A stretch of DNA of 46,530 nucleotides from Acephala macrosclerotiorum. Lineage: Eukaryota > Ascomycota > Leotiomycetes > Helotiales > Mollisiaceae. The notes under the pieces were generated by a model. It was not told the origin of the DNA. It searched no databases and saw nothing but the letters and a program-made list of their open reading frames with translations. The DNA lies in contig MU119557.1 of the NCBI GenBank assembly GCA_014904845.1, forward strand, positions 1 through 46,530, written 5' to 3'. This document shows positions 1-12,795 of this stretch, piece by piece. The translations under genes and the position numbers were made by a program. Within the stretch, counting starts at the first letter, position 1, and the number at the start of each line of letters is the position of its first letter.

Positions 1-3000
1 ATAATCGAATATTTTAAATTACGATTTATATAATTAATTAATAATAATTAATTATATATTTATATTTTTATTTTAATTATAAAATTATTTATATTAATAA
101 ACGTTTATATAATTTTATTTAAATTAAATTTTATTATAATATTAATTAAATTGTCGTTTTTATATATTTTTTATATTTTTTATAGTTTTTTATATTCGTA
201 TAATTATTTTAAAATTATAATATTAATTATAAAACGTTTTTCGTTTCTTATTTTTAATTTTATTAAATAATCGTATAAAAAATACAAATTCGTATAAATA
301 ATAATAAAAATATTAAATAAATCGAATTATTTTACGATTATATTAATAAACGAAATTTTTATAATTATTATATTCGTTTTATTAATTATTTTACAAATTT
401 TAAATATTAAAACATTTTTAATAATTTTTTTATATTTAGTAAAATTTTAATAAATTAAATTTTTTTTTATTTTAAAATCGTTTTTCGTTTAAATTTTATT
501 AATTATTATAATTTCGTATTTAATTTATAAATTTAAATTAATATTATTAATATATAAATCGTTTATAAATACGAATATTTTAATTATTTTTAAATCGATC
601 GAAATATAATAAATATTACGTAATAAATTATTTTATTATTATTTTAATTTTTTATTTAAAATTATTACGTTTTTTTCGATCGAAATTTAATATTATATAA
701 CGATTAATAAATTAAAAATAGTTTTTAATTAATAAATAAACGTAATATACGTTTTATAAATTTATTATTTTCGATATTAATTAAAATAATTTATAGTTTT
801 TAAATCGATAAATTCGATTTTTTTTATTTTATTTTATTTATTTAAATTGAATTTTTTTTAATAATTATATAATTTTATTATTAAATATTAATTTATTCGT
901 AAATATTTTTTATTTTTTATTTTTTATTTATAATTTAAAAATATAATATTTTTTTTTATAAATTTATATAATAGTTTTTTTATAATTATAATTATTTTTT
1001 TTAATAAATTAATAAAAATTATTTATTAAATTAAAATTTATAATTACGTATATATTTATATAATATCTCGTAATTATACTATAAAATTATAATTTTAAAT
1101 TAAAATTAATATTAAAATTATTTTTTAATTTATTCGTTAAATAAAATAAATTTTTTTAATTTATTATTAAAATTTTAAATTACGATTTTCATTTTTTTAT
1201 ATAATTTATTTATTATTTTATTTTTAATTTCGTATATTAATTTAAATTTAAAAATTGAAATAATTTTATACGTAATTAAATCGTATTATATATATTTAAA
1301 AAAAACTTTTTTAATAAATAATTTATTTTATTTTTTTTATTATAAAATTTTAAAAAATTTTAAATATAATAATAATAATTTTTTTTCGTAATTTAATTAC
1401 GAGTTTTATATTCGTTTTTTTTATTCGTTATATAAATTATATTGATCGTAATTTTATTTTTTATATAATATTAATTAAAATTTTTATTATTCGTAAAATC
1501 GTTATTATTATTATTAATATTCGTAAAATTAAAATATTTTTATTTAAAATAAATCGTAAATTTAAATTTATTTTTCGTATTTTTTTAATCGTTTATAATA
1601 TTTAAATTAAATTTCGATTATAATTAAATAATTATTATTATCGTTTTTTTGATTTTTATTTTTTTGTATTATATTATCGTTTTTAATTTTTCGTTTTTTT
1701 ATATAATTTTCGAAAATTATTTTCTTATCGATTTTTTAATTTACGATTTTCGAAAATAAAATTTAATTATAATTATTTTAAAATTTATCTATTTATAAAA
1801 TAATTATATAATATATTTTTTATTTAAAATCGTTAATAATTTATATAATTTTTTTTATTTTTTATATTTTTTAAAAATTCGAACGTTAAAATTAATAAAT
1901 AAATTTAAAAGTTTTAAAATATTATTAATTTATAATTTATTATTTTATAAATAGTATTTATTTTTATTTTTATTATAAATATAAAAATTTTTATATTAAA
2001 ATTTTTAAAATATATTTTAAATATTAATAAAATTAATACGAGTTTATTTTATTTTATTATTATTTATAATATTTATTTTTTCGTAATATATTTTATTATT
2101 ATTTTTAATATAATTATACAAGTTTATTATAATAAAATATAATATTACTTTATTTTTTTAATTGAAATTTTTTTTATTTTTATTATTACGATTTTTATTT
2201 ATTATTTAAATTTTACGAACGTAAATTTTTTTTTAACGATTTTAAATACGTATTAATTTAATATTTTTTAATTACGTTTTATATTACTCGCGTAAATTTT
2301 TTTATAATAAATCGTACGTTTTAAAATTTTATAATAAAATTTATAAATTATAAAATCGCGTTATCGTTTAAATATATAATATTAATAATTATTAAATAAT
2401 TAAATTTATAATCGTTTATTAAAAAAAATTTAAATCGTTTTAAAAGTTTCGTTTTTATTTAATAATAATAATAAAATTTATTTATTTATTTTAATTATTA
2501 AAATATAAAATTTTTATATTTAATTTTATTAAAAATATTTATAAATTATTATATATATTAATAAATATTTAAATTTTTTATATACGTATTATAAATTTAT
2601 ATTTATTAAATAATATTAAATAAAAGTTTTTTTAATTTTATTAATAAAATTTATAAGTATTTTTATTTACGTATAATTAATTTAATTATATTATTATTAT
2701 ATTTTTTTATACGGTTTTTTATATTATTAAATTAAATTTTAAATCTATTATAAAATATAATATAAAAAATAATATTTTTAATAAAAATATAAATTTTAAT
2801 TGTATTTTCGATTTTTTTATTATTTATTTTAAATTAAATTTTTTTTTTATAATTTAAAATATTAAATTTAATTCGTAAATCGATTTTTTATAAAATTATA
2901 AATTAATTATATTTTGTAATTAATATAACGATTATATTTATATTTAATAATATATTTTTTTATAAATTAAAAAAAAAATTTTAATTTAAATTTTTTTTAA

Positions 3001-6000
3001 TTAAACGAAATTCGTTATTTTAATTAATAAATATTATATTTTTTAATTATTTAATTTTATAATTAATTTTTATAAATTTTTTATTAATTTTTTTTATTTT
3101 TTAAAATTAAATTTTTTATATATTTATTATTATTATTTTTAAAAAAAATTTCGTAAATTAATAATTTTTTTTTTTTTCGAATAATTATTTTAATTATATT
3201 TATTTTAATTACGTTTATTATTACGATTTTTATTTATTTTATATTTATTATATTTATAATTAATAAAATAAATTCCAAAATTTAATTATTTTATATTTCG
3301 TTTTTATTTAATTAATTAAATAATATAATATAATTAATATTAAATTTTTTTTAATATATTTTTAAAATTTATAAAATATATATAATATTTTTTAATATCG
3401 TTATAAATTTATAAAATATTATTTTTTATATTATTATTTTTACGATTTTTTTTTAATTATTTTTTTCGAATTTATTATAATTTATTAAATAATAATTCGA
3501 AATTTTTTTTTTAATTTTTTTTAATATATTATTCAAATAAAAATTTTGTATTTATTTTTTTAATATAATTAAAAACGTTTTTTTATATATATTTAATATA
3601 ATATTTATTATTTATTCGATATAAAAATTAATATTAATTTTTTTATATATATATAATATTAATATTTTTTATAATAAAATGTTTTATTTAAATTTAATCG
3701 AAGTATTTAAATAAAACGATTTAATTAATTTATTAAAAATTTTATAATAAAAATAATTATATAATACTTTCGAATTAATATATAATCGATTTAATAAAAA
3801 ATATTAAAATTTTGATTTACGTTATAATTATAATTAAAAATTATTTATTAATACGAATTATATAAAATTTATAAATAAATTAAAATTTAATTAAATATTT
3901 TTAAATTTTAAATTTTAAATAATTTTATTAATTTGTTATTATACAAATTAATAAAATATAATCGTATTTAATAAAAATCGCGATCGCAATCGTAAAACTT
4001 TTAAATGCGTTTATATTTTAAATACTAAAACCGGTAATCGTTTTTTCTCTAATAAAAAATATTAAAATTTTTTAAGTGCATTTTTATTTTAAATATTAAA
4101 ATATATATTTAAATATTAAATATTTTTATAATTACGCAATTTTTAAAATTATATATTAAATAAAATAATTTAAATTAATTAAATCGATCGTAGTAATTTA
4201 ATATAAAAAATAAAAATTTTAATATAAAATTTTAAAAATACGTTTTTGTTTAAAATATTAAAAAATTTTATAATTTTTTATAAAAATATTTTTACGAAGT
4301 TTATAAAATAAAATATATATCGAATAAAAAAAAAAAACTCGTTCGTTATTAATTCGTTTATAAATCGTCGAACCAGTTTTTTTTTTTAAATAAGAAAAAC
4401 ATTTTATTATTATAATAAACTTAAAATAATTTTAATTTTTCGTCGAAAAAATTATAAATTATTTTTTTATATTTATTATTATTATTAAAATAAATTTTTT
4501 AATTATTCAGTTTTTTAATATTCGTTTTTTTTTTAATATTATACGATTAATATTTATTATAAATTTTTTATTACGAATAATTAATTTTTCGAGATTTATA
4601 ATCGTTTTATTATATATTAAAAAATTATAAAAATTATTATTATAATAAATTTAATTTTAATAATTTTTTTTATTTTTATTATAAATAATATTATATTTAT
4701 TTAATGATTTATTTGTAATATTATTTTTATATTATTTTTTTTCGAATTGAATTTTTTTTTTTAAATGTTATTATTTTAAATTATAATATTTTCGAGTTTT
4801 TAAAATAATAATTTCGAAAATATATATATTTTATTAAAATTTTAAAAATTATTTTTTATTTTTTCGAATTAATATTTATTAAACTTTTTACGAATTTAAT
4901 TATCGAATAATAAATATTTTTTATTTTAATTTTTATTACGAATTTATTTTAAATTTTAATTTATAAAATTCATTTAAAATAATTAAATTTAATAATAATT
5001 AATTTTTCGAATTAAATCGAAAATTGAATTTTTTATTTTTTATTTATTATTATATTTTTATATTTAATTAAATTATATATTTTTATTATTTTTAAATAAA
5101 AATTTTAATTTATTTATTTAATTGTTTATATAATATATAAATACTATTTTTTAAATAAATAATTTTATTATTAATAATTATTTTAAAATATATTATTTTT
5201 TAATTTTTAAAATTATTTATATAAAAATTCTATAAAATAATATTTTTATATTCGAATTTTTTAAATATTTTAAATTTATTTAAATTTAATTTCTCGAGAT
5301 CGATTTATTTTTTATATTTTTTTTTATTATACGTTTATTTAAATTAGTTTTTTTTAAAATAAAAATAAATATTCGTAATTTTTTATACTCGTTATTAAAT
5401 AATTAAAAAATATTCGAAAAAAATAAATTATTTTTGAAAAAATTTTTATTTTTATTTTAATATAAATTTGTTTATTTATATATAAAATAAAAATAAAAAT
5501 TTAAATTAATTATAATTTAAATACGTTTTAAATAACGTAATATATAACGTTTATTATCGTTTTAATTATCGATTTAAAAAAAATAAAATTTTTATAATCG
5601 ATTTTTTTATCGTACGTAATAAACGTAAATTAAAAAAAATATAATTAAAATTCTAATAATAATTTTTTTAAACTTTTAATATTATACGTAAAAATTTTTA
5701 AATATTAAAAAATATATAAAATATAAAACTTTTAAATATCGAAAAAATTATATTTTTTTACGCAAAAATTTTTTAATATTTTTTCGTAAATTTTTTTAAA
5801 TATCGAGAAAAAATTAAACGTATATTTTTAAATTTCGAAAAAAAAAAATTTTTTATATAAAATTTTTTTTTAATTTAAATTTTATTATTTTATATTTAAT
5901 TAATAAAATTAAATTTTAATTAATATTCATAATATTAAAATATTCGAATATATTAATATATTATATTTAATAATTATAATTTTTACGTATTAAATATAAA

Positions 6001-9000
6001 AATTATTAATTATTTAAAAAATTAAATTTAAAATTAAAAATATTAATATATTTTTAATTTTTATATTAATTTTTCTTTTAATTAAAATATATAATAAATA
6101 CGTATATATATTTCGATAATTATAATAATTTTATATTTTATTTCTTTTTATTTATATATAATATTTAAATTAAATTTATTAATTTTTTTTAAAAAATTAT
6201 AAAAATTAAAAAAAATTTCAAATTAAATAAAATATACGAATTTCGTTTATATATTAATTAAAATACGATTAAATCGTAAAAATCGAAATTAAAATTTTTT
6301 TAATTTATTATAAGAAATATAATATTATTTTAAATTATTCGAAATTAAAATATATTAATATATTGTTTTTTCGAGATTATTTTTTAATTAAAAAATATAA
6401 AATAAAAATCGCGTATTTAAAATTATTAAATATTATAAAAATTCGTAAAAAATCTAATAAAAAATCGTATTAATTAAACGTATTATTATTATTATAATAA
6501 ATAATATTATTAAAAATAAATTAATAATCGATAAAATTAATAAATATATTTATAAAATAATTAAATAAAAATTATTTAAATTATTTATATATTTTATATT
6601 TTTTAATTAATATTTAAAAAATCTTTAAAAAAATATTTATATTTTTTTAATAAAATTATAAAAAAAAATTAAAAAAAAAATTAAAAAAATATTTAAATTA
6701 AAAATTATTAAAAAACGTAATATTATATATATATTTAATATAATAAATAATTTTTCGTTTTTATTAATTTTTTTATTAATTAAAAATAACGAATTAAATT
6801 TAAAACGATTTATAATTTTTTTATTAAAAATTTTAAAAATAAATTTAATCGATTAATTTTATATTAAAAACGAAAACGTAAAAATATTTAAATTCGATAA
6901 TATTTAATTAATTTTATTTTATCGTTTAATATTTTAATAATAAAATTATAATAATAAATTTTTTTTTATAATTTTAATTATTTAAATTATTTAATTATTT
7001 TTAATAATTCGTTAATTATATTAATTATATTAATAAACGAATTAAAATTTTAAAAATTAATTTAAAATTTCAAAAATCGATTACAAATTTTTTTTTCAAT
7101 AAAATTATAAAATTAATTAATCGTATTCGAATATTATTTTCTTTTTATAAATTCGAACAATAATTATTATAATACGAATAATTAATTGAATTTTAAAACG
7201 ATTTAATTATTTGTCGTTATTAAATTTTATAATTAAATTTTTTTTAAATCGATATAATTATTTTTCGATATTAAATCTTTTAATTTTTTAACGAGTTTTT
7301 TATTTTTTTTATTTTTTTTTAACGAGTTTTTTTTTTATTAATTTTTATTAATAAATTTAATATTACTCGAATATATTTTTATTCGTTTAATTATAACGTT
7401 TAAAATTTATAATTTATAATAATCGATTTTTTTTCGAAATAAAAATTTTATTTTATTTTTTATAATACGTATTATAATATAAAAACGTAATAAATAAATA
7501 AATTTAAAATTTAAAAATTTTATATATAAAATTTTTATATTTCTCGATTAAAAAATTAATATTTTAAATATTTATATTATATTGTATTATATATTTTACA
7601 AAAGTATATAATATTTAATTTTTAATAAAATTTTACAATTTTATTATTTTTTAATAGTTTTTAATAAATATAAAAAATTATATTAAACAATTTTTTAATA
7701 CGATTTTTAATTCGTAAAATATTACGATTCGAAATTACGAAATTTATATTTAATTTGAGTTTAATTTCAAATACTTCGAATAATTTTTATAATCGTTAAA
7801 TATACTAATTATATAAAATACTTTTATATATTTCGAATTATAAAAGTTTTTTTACCGTTATAAAAATAACGAAATAATCGATTATTATATACAATATTAT
7901 TATATTCGATAAAATATTTAAACGTTTAAATAAATTTTATTATAAATTTAATATTAAATTAAATTTTTTTTTTAAATAAATATAAATATTAAATTTAAAA
8001 TAAAATATTAAAAACGCGAAATAAAAATTATTTAAATACTATAAAAAAGTTTTTATATATTAAAAAAAAAATTTATATATTAATTAATTATTAATAGTAT
8101 TAACGATTTATTAATAGCGCGTACTACGTAATAATTGTATATTTAAAACTTTAGCGTCTAATAATAATCGATTAATAAATGGATTTAAACTAATAAAAAT
8201 ATTAAAATTTTCGATTTTCGACGATTGTAAACGATTATACGCGATTTTTATATAGTTATATTTAATTAATTAAATCGTTTAATTTTTAAATATTTTAATT
8301 TAAATTTTTAATATTAAATAATATAGCGTAATATAATACAATTATTCGCATATTTAATTAGTATTTTTACGCGCGTAAATTTTATTTAAATCGATTAATT
8401 TTACGATTAAATTTTAAATAATATTAATATTTTTATTTTTTATTTTTATTTATTTATATAATTTATAAAACGATAAAAATTTATTAATCGAATAAAGCGC
8501 GATTATTAGTTTATATATAAATTTTAACGAAAAATATTAAAACTTAATAAATTCTAATTTTATAATTTAATATTTTAATATGTACTCGATAAATTTATTT
8601 AAAATTTTTATAATAAATTAAATAAATATTATAAATTATAAGTTTTAAATATTTAAATATTTAGTTTTAAATTAGTACTATTAATAATATTTTAATACTA
8701 TTAATATCGAGTTAATATTATTAATATTAGATTAAAATAATCGATAGTATTAATAATCGATTAAATTATTATTAACTCGTTAATAACGTTATTAATATAC
8801 GTATTTTTCGATAAAACGATTAATAAAAAATATTTCTTAATATAAATTTAAAAAGTTTTTATAAATTTAAAAAATATTTATATTTTTATTTCGATTTTAA
8901 ATTCGATTATTAAATTAAATATTTTTTATTTTTTATTTTTTTAATTATTTTAAAAAAAAAAAATTAATTTTAAAAATTTAAATAATAATTCGAAAAAATT

Positions 9001-10530
9001 TATCGCGAAAATTATATTTTATTTATTATTAAAAATCGATTATAATATATTTAATAAATAAATCGAAATTTTTTAAATTTTTTTTAATTAAATATTAATA
9101 TTAATAAAAAAAGTTTTTTATTAATTATTTATTAAATTTTAATATAAAAAATAACGATTATAAAATTTTATTTATATAATAATATTATTAAAATATATTT
9201 TTAAATTTATTTTATATAATAAAAAATATTAAAATTAAACGAATTTTTAATTTAATTTAAAATATTTATTATTATTATTATAATAATTTTAAATCGAATA
9301 TTATTATTAAATTCGTTTTTTATTTATATTAATAATTATTCGAAAATTATATTAATAAAATTATAAAAAATTAAATTAATTTATTTTTAAATTTTTTAAT
9401 ATAAAAAAATAAAATTATTCGTCGTATTAATAATTTAAAAAAGAAAATTTAATATTTACGAAAATTAATTTTTATAAAAATTTATTTTTAATAATTATAT
9501 TTTTAATAATAAATTTAAAATCAATTTTAAAAAAATTAAATAAATTATTTTATTTATTTTAAAAATTAATATATTATAAAATTTAAAAAACGAATATAAT
9601 TTTTTTAATATAAATATATAATATTTTTTTAAATATTTTTAAAAATAAAAAAAATTATTATTAAAAAATAATTAATTCGAAAACGAAATAAATAAAATAA
9701 AATAAATAATAATATTATATACGAAATATTAAACGATATATTTATTCGATTTTTTTTTTTATATAAAAAAATAAAAATTATTAATAAATTTTTAACGATT
9801 TTAATTAATTTTAATAAAATTTCAAATTAAAAATTATAATTAATAATAATAATTTTTATTTATATTTTTAATAATAAAAATTAAAAAATTAAAAATTAAA
9901 AAAAAAATTATTTAAATTATAATTAATTAAAAAATTTATAAATTAATTTTCGATTTATTAATTTTTTTATTAATATATTAATAATTTATTTAATAAAATT
10001 TTAATAATAAAACGAATAAAAATAATTACGATTATAAACGATTATATAAAAAAAATTTATAATAATAATATATTTTAATTTTTTTAAAATTAATAATATT
10101 AATAAAAAAAATTTTTTTTATTTAATATAATAAATAAAATAATACAAATAATTAAACGAGAAATTTATTGAAATAATATTAAAAAAAAACAAATTTTTAA
10201 AAAAATTAAAATCTCGTAAAAATTTATTTAATTATTTTATATTTTAATTTGTAATTATATTTTAATTATTATTATTATTATTATAATATAAAATTAAATT
10301 AATATTATCATTTTAAATTAAAATTAATTTAATTATGTAATTATAATAAAAAATAATATATAATTTAATATATTATATTTTAATTATTTTTATTTTTATT
10401 TTTTTTATATTATTTTAATATAATTTGAAATTTTAATATTATATAAATAAATAAAAAAATTAATAAAATTTAAAAATATTTTTTTTAAATAAATTATTAA
10501 ATTATATATAAAAATATTATATAACTTATG
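1..10530. repeat. RIP-degraded AT-rich block, gene-free
   Basis: The stretch consists almost wholly of A and T, with no plausible coding frame. Nearly every remaining C is followed by G, and every G preceded by C; cytosines before A, T or C have almost vanished on both strands. This is what saturated repeat-induced C-to-T mutation of transposon DNA would leave, if CpG sites were spared. I cannot identify the original elements. Two small islands (about 3,960-4,080 and 8,090-8,240) keep more non-CpG C and G and may be joins between separate copies or less mutated DNA. The block ends abruptly near 10,530, where normal composition begins. Confidence 0.85.
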
Positions 10531-10680
10531 CAAATCTATTTTTAGATGGGACTCTATGGAGCTTTATAAGTAGAGGACTAAAAATAGAACTCCACCCGTG
10601 GGAGACTCTCAAAAAAAACTCTACTTAGATCTACCCCATGGAGTGGAGTAGAAATGGGACTCTATACCCCATGGTTTTTT
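10531..10680. repeat. Short repeat-rich segment at the AT-block boundary
   Basis: This 150-bp stretch of normal base composition lies directly against the AT-rich block. The 12-mer ATGGGACTCTAT occurs at 10546-10557 and again at 10654-10665. Between and around them are related CCATGG, CTCCAC and GTGGAG words in both orientations. It could be the end of a transposon or a boundary repeat. No known element is recognised. The rest of the gap up to 11,114 is ordinary intergenic DNA and presumably the promoter of the aminotransferase gene; it contains the CGG-type word CCGGATCGG near 10,917. Confidence 0.4.
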
Positions 10681-11114
10681 TGCGAGCAGCTTAGCGGGGA
10701 CCTTGCAAGTTCTCGGGAATTTTGGGACGGTGAAGGGTTGGATGAGAGTCTGATCGGATTGATGTTGTGAAATGAAGATTTACCTGTCATGTCTATGAGA
10801 AAAACCCTGTCCAAGAATTGTAAGCATATTGGGAATGAAGTCGCGAATCTGAAACGAAGACCTTCAAGGTGTGGGTAAAGTATTACCGAGTCGTGCTCTA
10901 ATGAAGTCGACCGATGCCGGATCGGCTTCGTTTCTGGTACGAATTGCTTGCCGAGAGATTACTGCAGACAACGCATAGCTCTTACTCAGTCCCATCTGTG
11001 TACTACCTATGCAAAAAATACGACAATTTTCTCCTTTTTAAATATTTCCATATTTGCTTCATGGGTTCCTGCTATTATATCTCTCAAATTCTTCATATTT
11101 GAGATCCTAGCACG

Positions 11115-12774
11115 ATGCACCACAAACGGGCTCCCACTTTTGGCTCTATTTTTCGAACCGACTCTGAAAAACTCTTACCTTCTGCCGGATCTTCCGATGA
11201 CCCCCTTCTCGCTGCTCTAACCGCAGTCCAAGAAGAGTACATCGCTTCGAATGCTCAGAGTCACAAAGCCCACGAAGAGGCTTGTCATGATTTTCCTGGT
11301 GGCAATACACGAACAGTCCTCCATGCAAGCCCATTTCCACTAACATATGGTTTGTACAACTGCTTGATTCAGTACATAAAATCAAAATTAAAACTAACAT
11401 GGTTCAGTTGATGGAAAGGGTTGCGAGTTGACAAGTCTGGATGGCAAGACTTATGTTGATTTTCTGGGCGAGTACACAGCCGGCATCTATGGTCACTCAA
11501 ATGAGAAAATTGGAGCTGCAGTCCTAGAAGGAATGAGACATGGGTGGAACTATGGTGGACCAAATATGTATGAAAGGCAGTTGGCGCGCAAGGTGTGTGA
11601 CTTCTCTCAGGTGGTTCCCTGGCCAGCCTGATCAATTCCCACCTCTCCTGAAAGGGGCTCAAGCGAGCGGCACGGCTGACAGTGCGCAGGTCACAGAACG
11701 CTTCTCTCCCTCCGGCATCGAGCTCGTTCGATTCACCAATTCAGGAACAGAATCAAACACAATGGCTCTTGCTGCAGCTCTTGTTGTTACAGGCCGCATG
11801 AAGGTTCTCGCATTTAGGAATGGCTACCACGGAGGTACAATATCCTTCCCTTTTCCTTTGAAGGATGTGAATGTCAACCTACCATATGACTTCGTCTTTG
11901 CACCATATAACGATATCCAGGGTACCCAGGAAGTGATTTCGTCTTTGCCAAAAGACTCTCTAGCTGCCATCATCGTGGAGTGTGTTCAAGGAAGCGGCGG
12001 CTGCATTGTTGGAGACAAAGCATTCCTGCAATTCCTGAACAAGACGGCAAATCAGTTGAATGCAGTGTTCATCGTTGATGAAGTCATGACATCTCGTCTC
12101 TGCTACCATGGCTACTCCTCAGAACTCGGCCTTCGACCAGACCTTGTCACGCTGGGAAAGTGGGTCGGTGGAGGAATGACTTTCGGCGCATTCGGAGGCA
12201 GAAAAGACGACGGTATCATGAGTCTCTTCGACCCTCAGGTTGGTATTCTCAGCCACTCTGGGACATTCAATAACAATATTGTCACCATGGCTGCTGGATG
12301 TGCGGGAATGGACATCTACACCGAGTTAGAGGTCAAGCGCCTCAACGCTTTGGGAGAGAGTCTGAGATCAGGACTTGAAGCAGTGTTGAAAAAGCATGGG
12401 GTTTATCCTCCTGCAATGAACAAGGCTGGTATGCCTCCCGAAATAATGAACTTGAGTCTCCATTCACAGACTTAGAATTGGAACCCTCTCTTGCAGATGG
12501 TGTTGTTGCGGAACTTCAACATCATCAATCGGGCGGACGAGCCAAGAACCATATGTGGGTGACAGGGAAGGGAAGCATGCTCTGTGTGCACTTCTCCGGG
12601 GAATGTGAGATGAGCTTGAAAGCGCTGTACTGGCATCATATGCTTGATCATGGGATCTACATGGCGCAGAGAGGGTTCATGGCACTCAATCTTGAGCTAG
12701 GAGCGGAACATGTTCAGGCGTATGTAAAAGCAGCGGGAGAGTTCGTGGTGAAGTGGAAGCAGGTTCTGGAATGA
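11115..12774 (+). CDS. Class III PLP aminotransferase (GSA aminomutase / beta-phenylalanine transaminase-like)
   Basis: Four exons (11115-11349, 11408-11592, 11690-12428, 12497-12774) join in frame to 478 residues. Fold-type I, class III family features are the motif NSGTESN near residue 157, the PLP-ring aspartate in IVDEVMTSR (about D270) and the Schiff-base lysine in TLGKWVGGG (about K297). The N-terminal words SPFPLTY and FLGEYTAGIYGHS, and HSGTFNNN later on, recall glutamate-1-semialdehyde aminomutases and especially bacterial beta-phenylalanine transaminases. An amino acid side chain is therefore a more likely substrate than tetrapyrrole precursors (inference from memory, no search). 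The last intron has two in-frame acceptors; 12496 was preferred because it gives a normal 68-nt intron, while 12469 would give 41 nt and nine more residues. The gene converges on the P450 gene, with the two stops about 20 bp apart. Confidence 0.85.
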
Positions 12775-12795
12775 AAATGAAGGAGATGGGTTCCT

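Noticed and set aside
1..10530. Mitochondrial DNA insertion or AT-rich centromere
   Set aside because: No mitochondrial gene is readable, and the CpG-only residue of C and G points to RIP. A centromere is unlikely about 36 kb from a telomere, though not excluded.
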